Positions 23,337-37,800 of a DNA stretch of 64,000 nucleotides are shown piece by piece. The notes under the pieces are model-generated. The model was not told the DNA's origin. It saw nothing but the letters and a program-made list of their open reading frames with translations, and made no database searches. A program made the position numbers and the translations under genes. Position 1 is the stretch's first letter. Each line of letters begins with the position of its first letter. The stretch is from contig NC_134414.1 of NCBI RefSeq assembly GCF_030867145.1, positions 18,742,518-18,806,517 of the forward strand, read 5' to 3'. Source of the stretch: Opisthocomus hoazin. Lineage: Eukaryota > Chordata > Aves > Opisthocomiformes > Opisthocomidae.

Positions 23337-24089
23337 TTCCCCAGTTGCCTGGGATAGTGCTAGACTTCAGCCTATGAGACAAAAGACCTTTTCCTTGCCT
23401 TTTGCTCCTACTTCAGCTCTATAACTCATATAAATGAGATAAAAAGTCCAAAATTTGGTAGACTACTGTGGCAAACCCTTTCAAATACTCTTTCCTTACA
23501 GAAACCAAGTGCCAATCTTGAGTTAACATAACGGGGATTTTTGAATGCTACATTACTATGTCAGTTATTTAATACGGTCAGCACCTCTACATGCGTAGAG
23601 CATAGCTAAATCCAGGTCCACTGCTTGTTCCGGTGCGGTAGGGCAACCTCCAGGACCAAGGCCTAAATGTGCCCTTGGAGGTGGTATGATACACTGACAA
23701 GCTGTTCTGTTCATCCCATCTGTACCTGTGTAACTTACACATGGGTTTTCTCTTACTGTTGGAAAGCAAATGTAAAGTTAAAGGTAGTGTTTATCAATTG
23801 CACCTCACTGTGTCTAATATCCAAACACCTGAAAGGAGATCAGGTTTTACATTTGCACTGACACCTCTGAAATCTTACGTATGTCATTTTGCTTTATTGC
23901 AGTAATGAGATTACAAAATACATTACAAATGATTGAGCTGGGAAAAAAAGCACTAGGTCTGGTATTCAAGAATTTAGAAGTATGTATATTGAACCCTTCT
24001 TATTTAATGGTTATGACTGTATAAAGGGTTGAAGTAATTATGAAACTATCTAATAAAATAAAAATCCAACTGAAACTGATATAGTAACT

Positions 24090-25803
24090 GTAAAGATTTA
24101 ATTTTATTTATTCTTCTGTACAACAGAGGTGAGACAATCCCAGTAATTGAGTTGCACATAATTGTCTTAATTTCTACAAAGTAAGGAACTGCAGTTCTAT
24201 GGTAGAATTGCTTCCAAACTCTTCAAGTCAAAACCAGAAGTTTCCCTCCAAACAATGCAATTCAGAAAAAACACAAAAGTTACTTCAAACCGCTCTTCCT
24301 CCTGCACCTCCATCTCAGTAAAAAACACAACAGCCCTGCTACCGCATCTCAGGTGGGTGGCTGGTGCTATTGACACTACTCCTTAGCCACAGTTTGCTGG
24401 CACCGGCTGTGCCTCAGACACAACGGTCATGCCAGCCCTCTTCATCAGGGAGAGGCCTGCGAGCGGAGCCTGAGCAGGACTGAATGGTGGATTCAGCGAC
24501 CCAAGGAGATACACGCCTGTGATTTTTGATCCTTGCTCTAGTTTTCCTTACGCCAGTGGAAATCAGGAGCCCAGCTACTGAGGTCAGCAGGTTCACCTCA
24601 GCGTAAGTGCAGAAGCGATATGGCAGCAGTACCAGCCGTCCTTGCACAGGACCCCCAGTATATTTGGGCCTCAATCTAAAGGCTGCCTGAGAGATGCCCC
24701 GTTGCCTTCAGCAGGCTTTTGACCAGACCTCTGTACATGTGTACAGCAGTACCAAGTTCTGAAAACAGTTGTAAAAATGCAGATTATATTCTTCTAAAAT
24801 GCTGTCTTACAGATTTTCCACTTCTCTGTGTAACTTTCAATGCTTACCAAACGCTACTAAAACATTGCATACAGCTTCATAATAATAAAAACCACGAGTG
24901 AAGTGATTGCTACATTCAACTTAAAAGCCAATTTTTAGAAGCAATTTTCATATTTTATCATATTTATGATGGCACCATTACTTTTTTCCTTTTTTATTTT
25001 ACCTTCAATTGCATATGCTTCATTAGGACATGCTAGAAAAAAGAAGCTATGGATCACACGGTCTGTTTTCTTATAAGGACATAATTAGAGAAAAGGGGTT
25101 GTGGATGGCTATCTCCAGTCTGTCCATGCTTCCTGCAGCTAGTCTCATCAGATAGCCTGTTAAGGGAAGTCTCTGCAGGTCACTGGTGAGCTAATGACTG
25201 AAGTTTAAAGTACTCATTATCACCTTCTATACAGTTAGCAAACCATGTCCCTTTGTAGCCTAATAAAAATTAACTGAATTGTTCTAAATCCAAAATTCCT
25301 AAAGTTCACATCAAACTTCAAAATAAATACAATTTAATACAAATTATGAGGAAAAAACATCATTTTACTTGCAAAACCCTATGCTTGGTCTCAGAGGTAT
25401 CCTATTTAACCTACTATATCCACTGTGGAACACACTGGATTTACGCAGTATGTGAGAAATAATTGAGCTTATGTAGAATTGCAATGATGCGATCCACTGT
25501 GCTAGTAATTAGCTATTTCAGAGACTTGTGTGTGTGTATCTTAAAATGACTCAATATGTATGTTTCTTTAAATTTGGTTACAAATACTGGAAAAAGAAAA
25601 TACTGTCTCTACAAAGTGCTGAGTTCCTCTTCTTATGAAAGCCAATGCAAAAAAATCAGGATGTTTGAAGAGCTTCTCAACATTTTGCAGGATCACACCT
25701 GAGAGGTTTAGAGACTGTGACCATCTTTACCAAAGGAACTCTTTCAGAAGTTACAAGAGCTGTGATAGGATGGGTTCCCAACACTGTCTTCCCTGAAGGC
25801 TCT
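24090..25803 (-). other. TMEM123: Probable 3' UTR of TMEM123
   Basis: This stretch follows the TMEM123 stop codon on the minus strand. It is AT-rich and has no convincing ORF. Overlapping AATAAA signals on the minus strand at 24103-24112 would end the transcript just downstream, giving a UTR of about 1.7 kb. A further signal at 23893-23898, with GU-rich sequence after it, is an alternative end. The length resembles the long 3' UTR of the mammalian gene. Confidence 0.5.
24103..24112 (-). terminator. Candidate TMEM123 polyadenylation signals
   Basis: The minus strand reads AATAAATAAA, two overlapping canonical hexamers. The downstream GU-rich element is weak, so the signal at 23893-23898 remains possible. 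Confidence 0.4.
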
Positions 25804-28800
25804 TTAAATGATGGCATCATGTTCATCACTGTAACAGAAACACAGTAATTAATGTTCTGCAGTACAAGCAACAGCCAACAAGTGTACAGTTGTACAACAA
25901 CAGTACAAGAAACAGCCCCCCCGCTGCTGCTAAGAGGGTTATTTTGTGAACAGAGGCCATCTGTGTGGCAGCAACTGTTTGAATTCCATGGCCAGGAAGC
26001 AGGAGGCAAGATGGAGAGAAAACACAAGGCCTAAACACTAACATCCCAACAACTCTAAAGACATCACCTCACTTAAAACAAGCTTCTCAGCTGAGATGAA
26101 TGATACTGAATAGGAAAAAGAAAAGCAGTCTAGTGTTAAGAATTCCCAGTTCTTAAACTAAATGTGGGACAAGGAGGGAAGCCTTGGAAGCAAAGCGAGT
26201 AGAGCTGAGTGTAAATGGTAAATGATATTGTTCAATCAAAGTTGTACCATTCACTACAAAAGGGGTGAGACAAGATGAAGTTAAAGTCATAGACGTCTGA
26301 CTGGTTCTGTGTCCGCAGAAGTGAACACTGCAAAGCAGAGGAAAATAGTAGCTCCACAAAGAAGAACCATACCCAAGACAAGACTGGCCTCCTGTCCCCC
26401 AGTCCGCTATCATAAAGGACAGAGACCGGTTGCCTGGAAGAAACTGGTGGCAGAGATTCTGTTTAAATTGGTGTTTTTCAACTTGCAGTTCACAGACTGT
26501 CTGAAGCCCACAGACAACTTATAAAGGGTCTTGAAAAGACAACTAAGACAAACAAGCTCGCTCTCAATAGGATTGTATTTGCTGTACAGCACCTACACTC
26601 TAAGGGAAAGTATCAGCAGCCTGCAGCTCAAAGAATGCTGAAAGTCACAGGCATACACAGAGTAAACCAGTGAGTTCAGGTGGGATCCAGCGTGTACCTT
26701 TCAATATCCACAGCACAGACTTGTCTAAGACTCTTAGCTGCCCTCACCGTAAGTGAATACAAAAATGCATGGATAGGCTGATTCATCTGACAGTTTTACC
26801 CTACTTTCAGGTAATATGAATGATATGAAATGACTAGTGTAGATGCAGATGCCTGTATTTGGTTAAATGAATTCTACTTCTCATTTCACAGACTTGCAAA
26901 AAGTGTGTAAAGCAGGTTCGATGGATATAATTTTATGGACAGGTTTCTGCAGCCGAGAACAAGATAACACAGAAAACTAAATATTAGAAATCAATCAGTC
27001 GGCCTGCCAGATTGCAAGGTGGGACAGAAGTTTCAGTTCATATATTGACAACCACCAAATTCTGTGCTTTTAAAAATGTGAATAATGGCCATGTTGCCTT
27101 TCAATGTTTTCTGTGACAATAAACAAATGAATCAATTCAACAATGGTGGCTTAAGAATGTGGAATATTAGATGTCTGGTTCTAAAACTGGCTGCTCAAAC
27201 TAGACTTAAAGGCACATAAGAGGTGATGCAAAAGAGAGGTGGTAACAGAGTTCCAACATGACAACATACAGGTAATAGAAAATAGAGCTACTACAAAAAA
27301 ATTAATGGCAAGGAGAAGGAAAATGCCAAAGAGTGAACAGACAAATAGAGTCTAAGAGAAAATGTCAGGAAGAACCGGAAGTCTTGCAAATCGCAGCAAA
27401 CTTATCAAGGAAAAGTTTTCAAGCAAACATTAGCTATCCATAGAATAGCTAAAGGACAAGGATCCTTTAAAAAATACAATGATTTTATGCAGTAGATCAG
27501 AGAAAAAACCCACACAGAAGAGAGGCATAATAATGAGGAATAGCTGAAGTGGTGAAAAACAAAATATCACAGTTAAATCTCTTAGTGATATTAATACAAG
27601 GTACATTAAACATATGTATCACAGTTCATTCTCCTTGATTTGTTTGTCCTTGTTCCCCTCGAGTAATAAATTGACAAGGGACAATCCCTTGAGAACTTAC
27701 ATGGTTCTGTACTGAATGCCTCTTCTAGAGTGATAGGTTTTGCATCCGATGTAGAGGATAACTAGGACTCCAAGTGTCAGCACAATGCCACCTACAAAAC
27801 TGCCTGCATCAAATCTGGAGGTTTTGGCTACAACAGCCTCAGATTTTGATGTGGCTGAAAAGAAAAAAAAAAAGAAAAAAGAAAGGCACTTTTTACAGAG
27901 CTTGCAAAATTGTGTTTTGAGGGACTCCTCTATATCCTGCCCTCCCCATGTCATAACATACCTATAGCTCTGTTTTTAAGTGCCAGATTCTGGCGACGCC
28001 AAGAACAGCTGATCCAACTGCTTGCTGTCTCTGAAAGACTGATTGCCCCTTCTCCTCTCCACCTCCCTCTTTCCCCTGCCTTTTTTCCCCCTGCTCTCCC
28101 CTGCTTCCACACAGGCAGCTCCTGCCCTTCTTAGGCCAGTTCGTGTTTTTCATACCCTTCATGAGCCAATTTAACTCACTAAGATGGCCTGAAATCAGCC
28201 CAAGCAGACAAGGAAGTTGCTTTTAGTCCGATGAGCATAGTGAGTCAGCCTGTAGAGGGGTCCAACAACCACCAAGTCGGTCAGTATAGTTACGTGGTGG
28301 GAGTAAAATACTTCTGGTGGCGATGAGCTGTTGGATTGCTTCACCTTGTCTCATGGAATTGTACCCTCACTCTCCAAGTGCGATCAGCTCTGCAGCCCAA
28401 GGCAAATATTGACACAGATAACAGGGCCTCAGATAAGCCATAGCAGTTTCTGTGTGAAAACTGGTTTTATCTGCTACGAACTCGCACCAAAAGACCTGTT
28501 CTGTGCCCATCTCTATTTGTGCTTGCCACAGGGAGCATTACGTGGCCAACTAAAAGTTCTGCTGACGACAGCTTCACCTACCCAATAATACTTCACTGAC
28601 ATGTGAGCAACCCTGATCTGTTTAGAAGTCTAAGCACGAAGTGGTGCAAACAAGCCTGTAACTGCAAGGAAATACTGAGTTCTACACTTACTTATATTAA
28701 AGGGTACTGTCAAATTGTATTTGACAACTTTTATATAAGTGTGACTCATTCATAGTCATACTCTATCTTCCGTTAGGGATAAAATTGGTTACATTGCTAC

Positions 28801-31800
28801 AAATGTAGCTAACGGAATTCAGCCTTTCTACCAAGCCAGCAGATATACTTTGAGCCACAGGTCAGCTGTGAAAAAGGAAGTATTAGAGAAGAGTTCAAGT
28901 AAGCTGCAGAAGGGAGAGCTGAACAAATACAGAAGTTGGATTCAAAAGCCAGGCTTTCTCCTAACATTGCTAATCTCCTTGCTGGTGGCTGCTGGTTCAG
29001 ACCACTCGTGTATTTTTTTTTTTTTCCTAAATACGTCAGGGCTCTCAGGTTAAGCGAAGCCTTATTTAAGTTGAGTGGTCAGAGCAACATTATTGTAGCC
29101 AACTTGATAATAAAATCCAACCTTACTCTCATTTTTCAGCATGCAAATACCTTCTTTCTTTGTTACAGTACTGTAAAACTAACAATTCTACTATTGTACC
29201 ACACACGTACATATGCATTTATGAGCTTCTTGCAATGTGAACTCACCTGTTACAGAAGTGAAAGGAATCTTGGATGTGGTCACCACTGTAATATTGAGTG
29301 GTGACGATGTGACTGATGAAGCTGTGGTGGATCTTGTTGTCTGGCTGGTGGTGGTGGGCTGAGTCGTCAAGGTGACAGACGCAGTGGTGTTGGTGGGCTG
29401 ACTGGTACTGGTCAGGCGAGTAGTACTGGTGGACATACCTAGGAAATTTTTATTTGTGGTATCACACAGAAAAATACATAAAAATAATAAACTGCATACT
29501 CACTGAATAAGATAGCATCTATCATGCCCAAATAGAATGCGAGTAACAATAAAAATGCCACTGTGTGGATATATAGGCTTGCATACAGACTCTTCCCCTA
29601 AGCATTTCCTTTGGAAAGGCCCAACTTCTGATTTCCGGGGCTCAAGGTCAGCAATGGCTTAAAGGAAAGCCTGTAAAGAAAACCTGGATAATACCCACTA
29701 ACTTTTAGAAGGGTCATTTTTTTTTTATAACACTATCCAATTCCATAGAATCACGCCTAACTTACAGTACTTTAAACTGTGACAAAATTCTGGATCAAGA
29801 GTAACTTTCCAATTGAAGGGCCCAACTTTTCAGATAACTAAGCTTTTCTGACAAGAACAGATTTGCATGAAAACGCCCCCCCCCCCCAATTTTAGCAATG
29901 ATTTAATCTTTAATTTGCTTTTGAATTAAACACTGGCTTTACTAAGGCTGCACATATACTAAACTTAGCAAAGAAAATTCTGTATGTATGTTAAACTTAA
30001 GGTTCAAAAGGTTTTCTACACGTAATAAAAGTTCAACTAAAGTAAATCTGCTGGCTTGTATCATTTATTTAGTAGCGAGCTGTCTTGCCAAGGTTAAAAC
30101 AAAGACTGGAATGCTGTTTCACAAGTTTATTTGACACCTAACATCTTTAACTTTTACTCTGCTTTTACCTAAGCACTTTCCCTTCCCTCCTCACAAAGCA
30201 GTAATGAACTGTTCAGAATAAAAATACCATGAAACAAAATTCAAGAATAATAGAGATTGATATTTACAGCAAAATCCTTAGAACCGTAGTAGACAGCAGC
30301 CAGCTGGAATGACCTTAAGAATAATTACTTATTTTTCTAAGAAGGAACTACCAAGAAACCTGAGCCTGTTATGCAACTAACATTTCTCTGAGCAGATGAT
30401 ATGAGGCAAACAGCTTTTATGTATGAAGGAATTCTAGGAAGAAAAAGTTCCCCTTGCAGCGGTCTACTTCTGTATTATTACTATAACCTCACACAAGCTG
30501 GGTTCATTTTAAACACCACAAAATATTTTTACTATGGACATTCAAATGTCTAATTATACCCACATTTTCTTTAAACTGTCTAAAACTAGAACAACTTCAG
30601 AATAGCTAGTATAATCTCAATTCCACAGCAAACTTGATATTCAATTTCTGCTTCTTTTAGTACAGCATCTAAAATGCTTCTATATAATAACCTTCCCGTA
30701 AGTGTGGTTTAAAATGTGTGTAGCTACACACAGAATGGTGTCTTTGCTAAGACTTAAGTATCACTGCTTCCATTACAGATGTGAACATCAAAAACTTAAA
30801 AAACCCACAACAATAGCATTCAGAAAGGAACTGGCCTACATAACATGTTTCTGAGACATTTAACATTAAAACTACTGAAACAGCCCAATACAGTCCCCAC
30901 AGTAAATGTTAATTTATTTTCCTGCTCTTTGATGTTCTAATTGTGTTGTGCTGTAAGCCTAGGCAACACTTTGAAATGAGCATTCATTGAGATGGAACAG
31001 TTGGAGTACTATACTCATGTGCTTACCTTGTTACAATTAGGAAATTCAGTTCCTCTATGAAGCATGTGTAAAATACATTAGATAAAATTCAGGGCACATT
31101 TTAATACTGACAGGTAAATTCCCCAAAGGCACAATGATCTATAAATATCAAATAGTTCCTCATTGTAGCAAATAGCAAGGAAATGGAAATGACCTATATG
31201 GAAACCACCTACAGCTATACGACACGAAACCACACTTGGTAACTGCATTCCTAATACAAATGACACCAAAAGACAAATCTGAATGCAAGTGTCAATCAAT
31301 CAGTCTTCTGTTTATTTTTTTTCTCTTTTGAGCCATGATTTCTGAGTGTCAAACTGGCTTGTGCTTCTGAGCAATATAATAGCTAATTGTTCCATGCATA
31401 ACATTATTAAACAATGTTACACAAAGATGGTACTTATTCCATGGGCATTAAATCACCCTGCAGAAAACCTGAGTCAGCACAAAAAATATCCAAGTAGTTA
31501 TCATGAGGAAATTCAGCAAAATGGCACATTACTTCCTCCTCCCCCCCCTTTCCTACTAGTGATCCTTTTTTCTTATCAACATGACAGCACTTGTGACATA
31601 ACATTAAGAGTAAAATCTAGTTAATCTCCTAAAGATTTATCTTTCATGATGTATTTAGCATCAGCCATTTCAAAACATCAGTGGGAGGCTGAGTCAGCTG
31701 GAGAATTTGGGAAGCTGACATCAATCAGTTCTGTGTCTTTGAAAAATCTTACCCATACTATTTTACCAACAGAGTTAAGATGAAAGAACATTAGCTAGCA

Positions 31801-34800
31801 ACATCTGTCCTTTTATCTTTTATTTCCCTAATTACTTTTCCCCGAAAAGACCAGCTGGGCTTCATCAAACATCATTCTAAACAAACCCAGAATGCTTAAG
31901 TTAATTTTTATTATTTAAAAACGAACCATGCCAGTAATATAGTTCAGGTTTATGCTGCTTTATTTTTAAAAGACAAGTATTTTACTTTGTAAGCTACCTG
32001 TATTTAAAGATTAAATAGCTATGCTATATCCATCAATCAAACTACATATATAGCATAAAGACAAGAATTCTTAGCAGCATGCACTACTCAGTGTTCTAAC
32101 TCAACAAGGAGCCCAACAACTCCAACTGCATAAGCACCGTGCTAACATACAAAATAATTACACTACATAAGTAATGGCTCTAAACTAGGGGAGGGTAGAT
32201 TTAGACTAGATCTAAGGAAGACATTTTTTACAATAAGGGTGGTGAAACACTGGCACAGATTGCCCAGAGAAGTAGTGGAGGCCCCATGTCTGGAAACATT
32301 CCAGGCCAGGTTGGACGGGGCTCTGAGCAGCCTGGTCTAGTTGAAGATGTCCCTGCTCACTGCAGGGGCATTAGACTAGATGACCTCTAAAGGTCCCTTC
32401 CAACCCAAAGCATTCTATGATTCTGTGAATTATTACTGAATGCTCTTCCTAAAATGCTGCTTTGCATGGAAAATGTTTGAATGAAACAGGCTTTTGCTTC
32501 TGCCATGAAAAGCTTCCCTAAAAAAAAAGGCAGAGACTTTAAACAAAATTATGTATATCCAGATGTATATCCAGTAAACTTTATTCTGAAGAGGTCGAGA
32601 CAGATAATCAAAATGGATGAACAGTGTCTGTAAATCTATGCAGTTTCTAACAAAAAAAAAAAAAAAAAAAAAGATAAGGATGTGAATTGTGAACCACATG
32701 ACTCAAGGCATAGCTGTCTGTTAGATTTGTACTATGCCTAACAGTAAAGGGCTCAGGCCTCTTTTCACTATTATTATCCAGACAGAGTAACGCTCAGACC
32801 TCTGCAAGAAACCCAGAGTCAGGGTTGGAGCGGAAGGGCGGGTGAAACACCTGTGGTTAACAATGGCTTTACACACGCCGAAGGCCCTATGGCAACAAGC
32901 GGATTACACAAATCACTGCCCAAGTCAGACATGCTGAAACTGGTACACTGCAGGCAATGGAATGAGGCACTGCACCCCTTCCTCGCTATCAAAAGGAAGG
33001 TCTTTGAAAAGAGGTGGGTGTTTTTTTTTTTTTCCCCAGTGAGTATTTTATTCTTAAATGACTAACAAGCAACTTCTGAGAGTGGTAGCTCAGAGGTTAT
33101 CTGGAGACTAGAGAGACACAAAGTGAGAGCTGCACTGGAAATGGAACAACATAGCTGGGACCTTATGATCAGCACAAAACTCCACAAATACGGAAAGTAT
33201 CTTAGGGTAGGCACAATATTTCTGCCCGGCTTTCACATGGCTCTCACCACAAAGGGACTCAGTTCATGCATGGACCTCTTCTCTCAGATACCGCTTTTTA
33301 TCTGTGCATACAGACTGAACAACTGCATGACATTAGTTCTTATCCAGTCTTTCGTGATGTGGTGAAATATGCCTGTGCACGTTCTTACAGAAGATCATTT
33401 TTTTAATTTCCTTTTCCTTTTCCTATAGCCAATAGTTGCAACGTAAGTGGATGAACTGTTTGTGTCCCGGTTTGAGTATCTGCTTTCAAACTCTACTAGT
33501 TGATCTAATACAGCTATTTCTTCTTTCTACAAAGATGTGTTTTGTAAACACATTACTCATGTTGAAGCATCATGACTGCGACACTGCTGCCTTAGGAAAC
33601 CATTCTTACCTACAGTTCTTTTGCCAAGTTGTGAAGGAAAGACGGTAGTGCCAGAACACCACAAAAGTACTCGTGACAGATTGCCCTAGATCTGCTCCTC
33701 ATGTCTTGCTTAACTCCTCTGTTTTGTGCTATGGGCTCTATAAGGACTATTCTCTATGGTATATGGTGCCATGGTTCTTACCTAAAAGGAAATTGAGTCT
33801 TACTCGTGAAACTCAAGGTCCCAGGACTTCATTATACCCTGTATCTATTTACTGTGAAATAACATTAAACAGATGTGCACTGTTTGCACAGTTCTTCCTG
33901 GAAGTTTTATTTTGATTCCTGTTTTTCAATGGCACTGCAAATGTCATTGCTTCTACTGATGAAGCACACTACCTAAACTTGAAAAACAGTATAGCTTTAT
34001 TTCAGAGTTCTTTCACATGTTGCCACCCAGCCCTAAAATGATAACACCTCTCTTTCATACCCAGTTTTGATAGATATTTCTTTAGATTTTGGTATGATCT
34101 GGGATAGGTTTGGAGCTGGCTTCTAGGTTCATAGTAATGGACAGATGAACAGATACATACCTATTGCAGATGTTGTAGATTGTGGGGACGATATAACCGT
34201 GACATTGGATGAACTGCTATTCCCTTCAAGGAAAAAAGAAAACAAGCAAAGAAATATTATTAATTTTCATTTTAACATACAATAATTAAAGTACCCACAA
34301 CACAAGACTCTCCTCATGGTATCTGTGTTTGCAGGTGACAAGTGGGAATAGAGCAGAGAGCATTCCATCCCACAGCAGACTGTTTTATCCCTCTGCAACA
34401 TGCTTCCAAATGTCAGTGCAGCAAGAACATAGTTACACTGCATGGCAGTGCCAAAACGGTCTGCATTCGAATTCTTTACATCTCTTTTTTTGCTCTCTTC
34501 CACCTGTATGTCATGCTCCATTCCAGTTGTTGTTATTAGCCATATTGCTGCTGACTTTCTTGACCTATTTAAGCACTGTGGGGTTTTTTTTCTAGTGTTT
34601 ATTCCTCTATTTCAGCTCCATTTCCTGTCCCTTGATCTTTTCTTTCATTTTGCTGCACCTCTGTTACAAGCTAGGCTCATGCTAGGAACATACTGTAGTC
34701 ATGTCAAATAGGGACAGACCAATACCCTGTGAAACGTTCTTCTGTGTGCTTATGCTCTCTCTAGATGAAAAGGGTCCTAAAAATGTACCTGTTTCCAAAG

Positions 34801-37800
34801 ACTTAAAACATAAACCATGTTTCAGTCTTAACCGTTTTGTCCTTCCCTCCTTTCTTTCACTACTACTTTTGCAGTTCTCTTTTTTTATCCCTTCCTAGTC
34901 ATGTTACTTCTAGGTTCTCAGGCACCCTCCCTCTCTCACTTCTGTCCTCATCGCTGCACCCCTCTTCAATGTTTCTTACAGGTCAACAGTCTTTTCCTCC
35001 TAACAGACCTCCCGGCCTGTTCAGCAACTCTCACTCCTGGAAGCGTCACTGCCCATACTTCCCTCCCTTAGTTCTGCAATGTTGTCTATGTCCACTCTGT
35101 GCTTGTTCTTTTCTCCGAAGTAACTGATCTTTTACAGCACCCTCCCACACTGCTAGCGCTATGCACCTTGCAGCAGCTCCACTGCTTTTCAGCACGGCTG
35201 GAAAACAACGTGTGTAACCTCAGAGATGATGAGAACAGCAACACAGCTACCTGAATCAAGAAGCAGGCCTATTTCCTTTGAACAGATCTGCTGTTCTTAC
35301 CACTGGAAAAATCTAGTCTAAAACAGTTTTGTCAACCCTTTTTCCAATTGCGTACACGTTACGAACAAGCTCAGGTTTAAGAACAAATGCAACAGATTTA
35401 CATGTTCATATCACCCACCAAAAAGAGGGGGGGGGGAAAAAGTTACAGAGGGAATTACTTTGCCTTTTCTTTGGTATAATCATAGCCAACTAGCACCACC
35501 ATTGCGTACTGCACACACAACCTTTATACTGACTTTCTACCTGGGAAATTAAGTTGCAGATTTAATTGCCTTTGAGAAACATTCTATGATTGTACAATTA
35601 CAAACACATTCTTTCTTCCCTTCTCTGGAGATACGCTGACTTTTATACCAGCAGGAGCCATAGACATGCCTGGGGCTAAACCTTTCCCACACTGACCTAA
35701 TACTGTAACTAGACCACAGCTTTGGGTTTCCCCCAAGTTCTGAGTGCTTACTTCTCCAACACTGGGAACATGCCTGGATGTGGACTGCATGCTCATACAG
35801 GTGAAAAGCAGCCACGCACACTGCCTGGAATTCAGGTGTGAGTCAGTGATGCCATTAACACAAGATAGAGTGAGTCAATAAGCAGAGTATTGGCTATACA
35901 TCCCACTTGCTGGCCAACAGCAAATGAGATGATCGAAGTAGTACAGGGCAAAAACGACTCAAGGAATGTGCCTTTTGCATAGCACACTGTTAAGCTGTAC
36001 ACCTTTAACACAGTCAAAACTAGATTACACTATGAAATAAACGTGTACTTCAGCAATGAGCTCAAGCACAGTGGATCTAGAATCCATTTTGACATTAAAA
36101 ATCAAATGAAAAAGTGCCTTGCCTTTTTCTCTACAGCACTGAATTCTAGCCTAGCAGACTTCCTGAGCTGGTGGTTCTCTTTTTAATGGTAAATTGGTGT
36201 TCACAGGTATTTCTAGTTCTATAAATAAAATTTTCCCATTTTATTTCTCCTCTCTCTGTTGCTCTGGGGTACCTAAAGATATGAGGATTGAGTTGTCTTC
36301 TACTGTTCCTCTTAAATATATTTAGTCAGCCGAGAACAGATGCGACAAATGGACTACCTCCCTCCTGCCCTACAGCTGCTCAATAAAATAAAATCAAGGG
36401 CAAACTACTACAGGACAGTTTAAGGCATACAATAATACGTATTGCTTTTCTCGATGCTACTGAGGAACAGCAACAGAAATGCCAAGAGTATTACCTTGCA
36501 ACTTATGTTCTGGAGCCATAGTAAAGGGTGTAGTACTGCTGGAGTTGTTTGTATCTTCGTTTCATACATAAAAAACAAGAAGAGCAAGATTGTTTTAGGT
36601 GCTTTATTACTAAGAAGCAAAAAAAGAAGAGTTAGTACAGCTTCTGTCACTTGCTTGGGGTGTATAAATGACTAAACTACCATGGACCGGAGCTGGATAT
36701 AATGATGATATAAAAGCATGGTACCCCAACAGCCTGCTCTTAGCACATTAAAAATGACAACATTCGCACTACCCAACCATCACATGAACTGGAACTCCTT
36801 CTCATCCTCACTTTTATCTTGCCCATCATCACCATCCCAAGTTGTCTTCTTCCTTAAGATAAAAGGAGACTGGAAGAAGTAAGAGGCAGAAAATCAGGCA
36901 CCTTCCTTCAGTAATAACATAAGACCTGCATCACCTACAGCAGAAAGAAAAGAACTTCTCATGTAAATCTTTTCCTGTAAAGTCTGCCAGGCCTTGCAGG
37001 CACGTGGGCGCTTGCTCTGCCCCGGCGTGGATGGCATGGTAAGACAACAAGCTCCACCAAGAAGTTGCATCGCTTAGCTTGGGACTAAAATCATGTTATT
37101 GCATCCACTGAGCCTTTGGCAGGTGGGGAGTGGGACAGAGAAGGATCACACCTCTGGTGAAATATCGTCATACCCTAAAGACTAATTGAGGCCTAATTAC
37201 TCTGTTCTCAGGCCTGGTCTACAAATAAGTGGTAAACTTTAAAGATAAACCACACAGAATGAAAAGTCTGGCATTCACATGCATGCAAGAAGATCAGTTG
37301 TGGATTTTGCCTTTCCCAAGCGGAGTTTAGTTTTGATCACTTATAACAACATTCTGCTAAAGGCAAACAAATAACCTGAACTAAGCATCACAGAAATAGG
37401 GGATTTTCTTAGTAGTTACAAAATCTTAGTGAAGATCTCAGAATGGTAAAGTTTGCAAATACAAATGGCAAACCACTCATGTATCTCACCCCTGCGATGT
37501 TAAGATTGAGCGCTGCACTGCAAGATATGTTAGACTGTTTAATTAGGGAGCTTAGGGAAAACAAACAAACAAAAAAAGGAGGGTGGCACACAGCTAAACT
37601 AAGCTTTCCCAGCAAGGACCCAATCCTGCAGAATGTGGTCTATATCAGAGCCAGTCCCCCTGCCTTTAACAATGACCTGATTGAGGAAGCTAAGCCAACA
37701 GAAGATGGACACTACCCCCCTCCCCAACAGCACACAATATTTTTTGCTGCCTCAACCAGCAGAATGGACTCCCTGTAGCATTACATGAAAGAGAGGGGCA

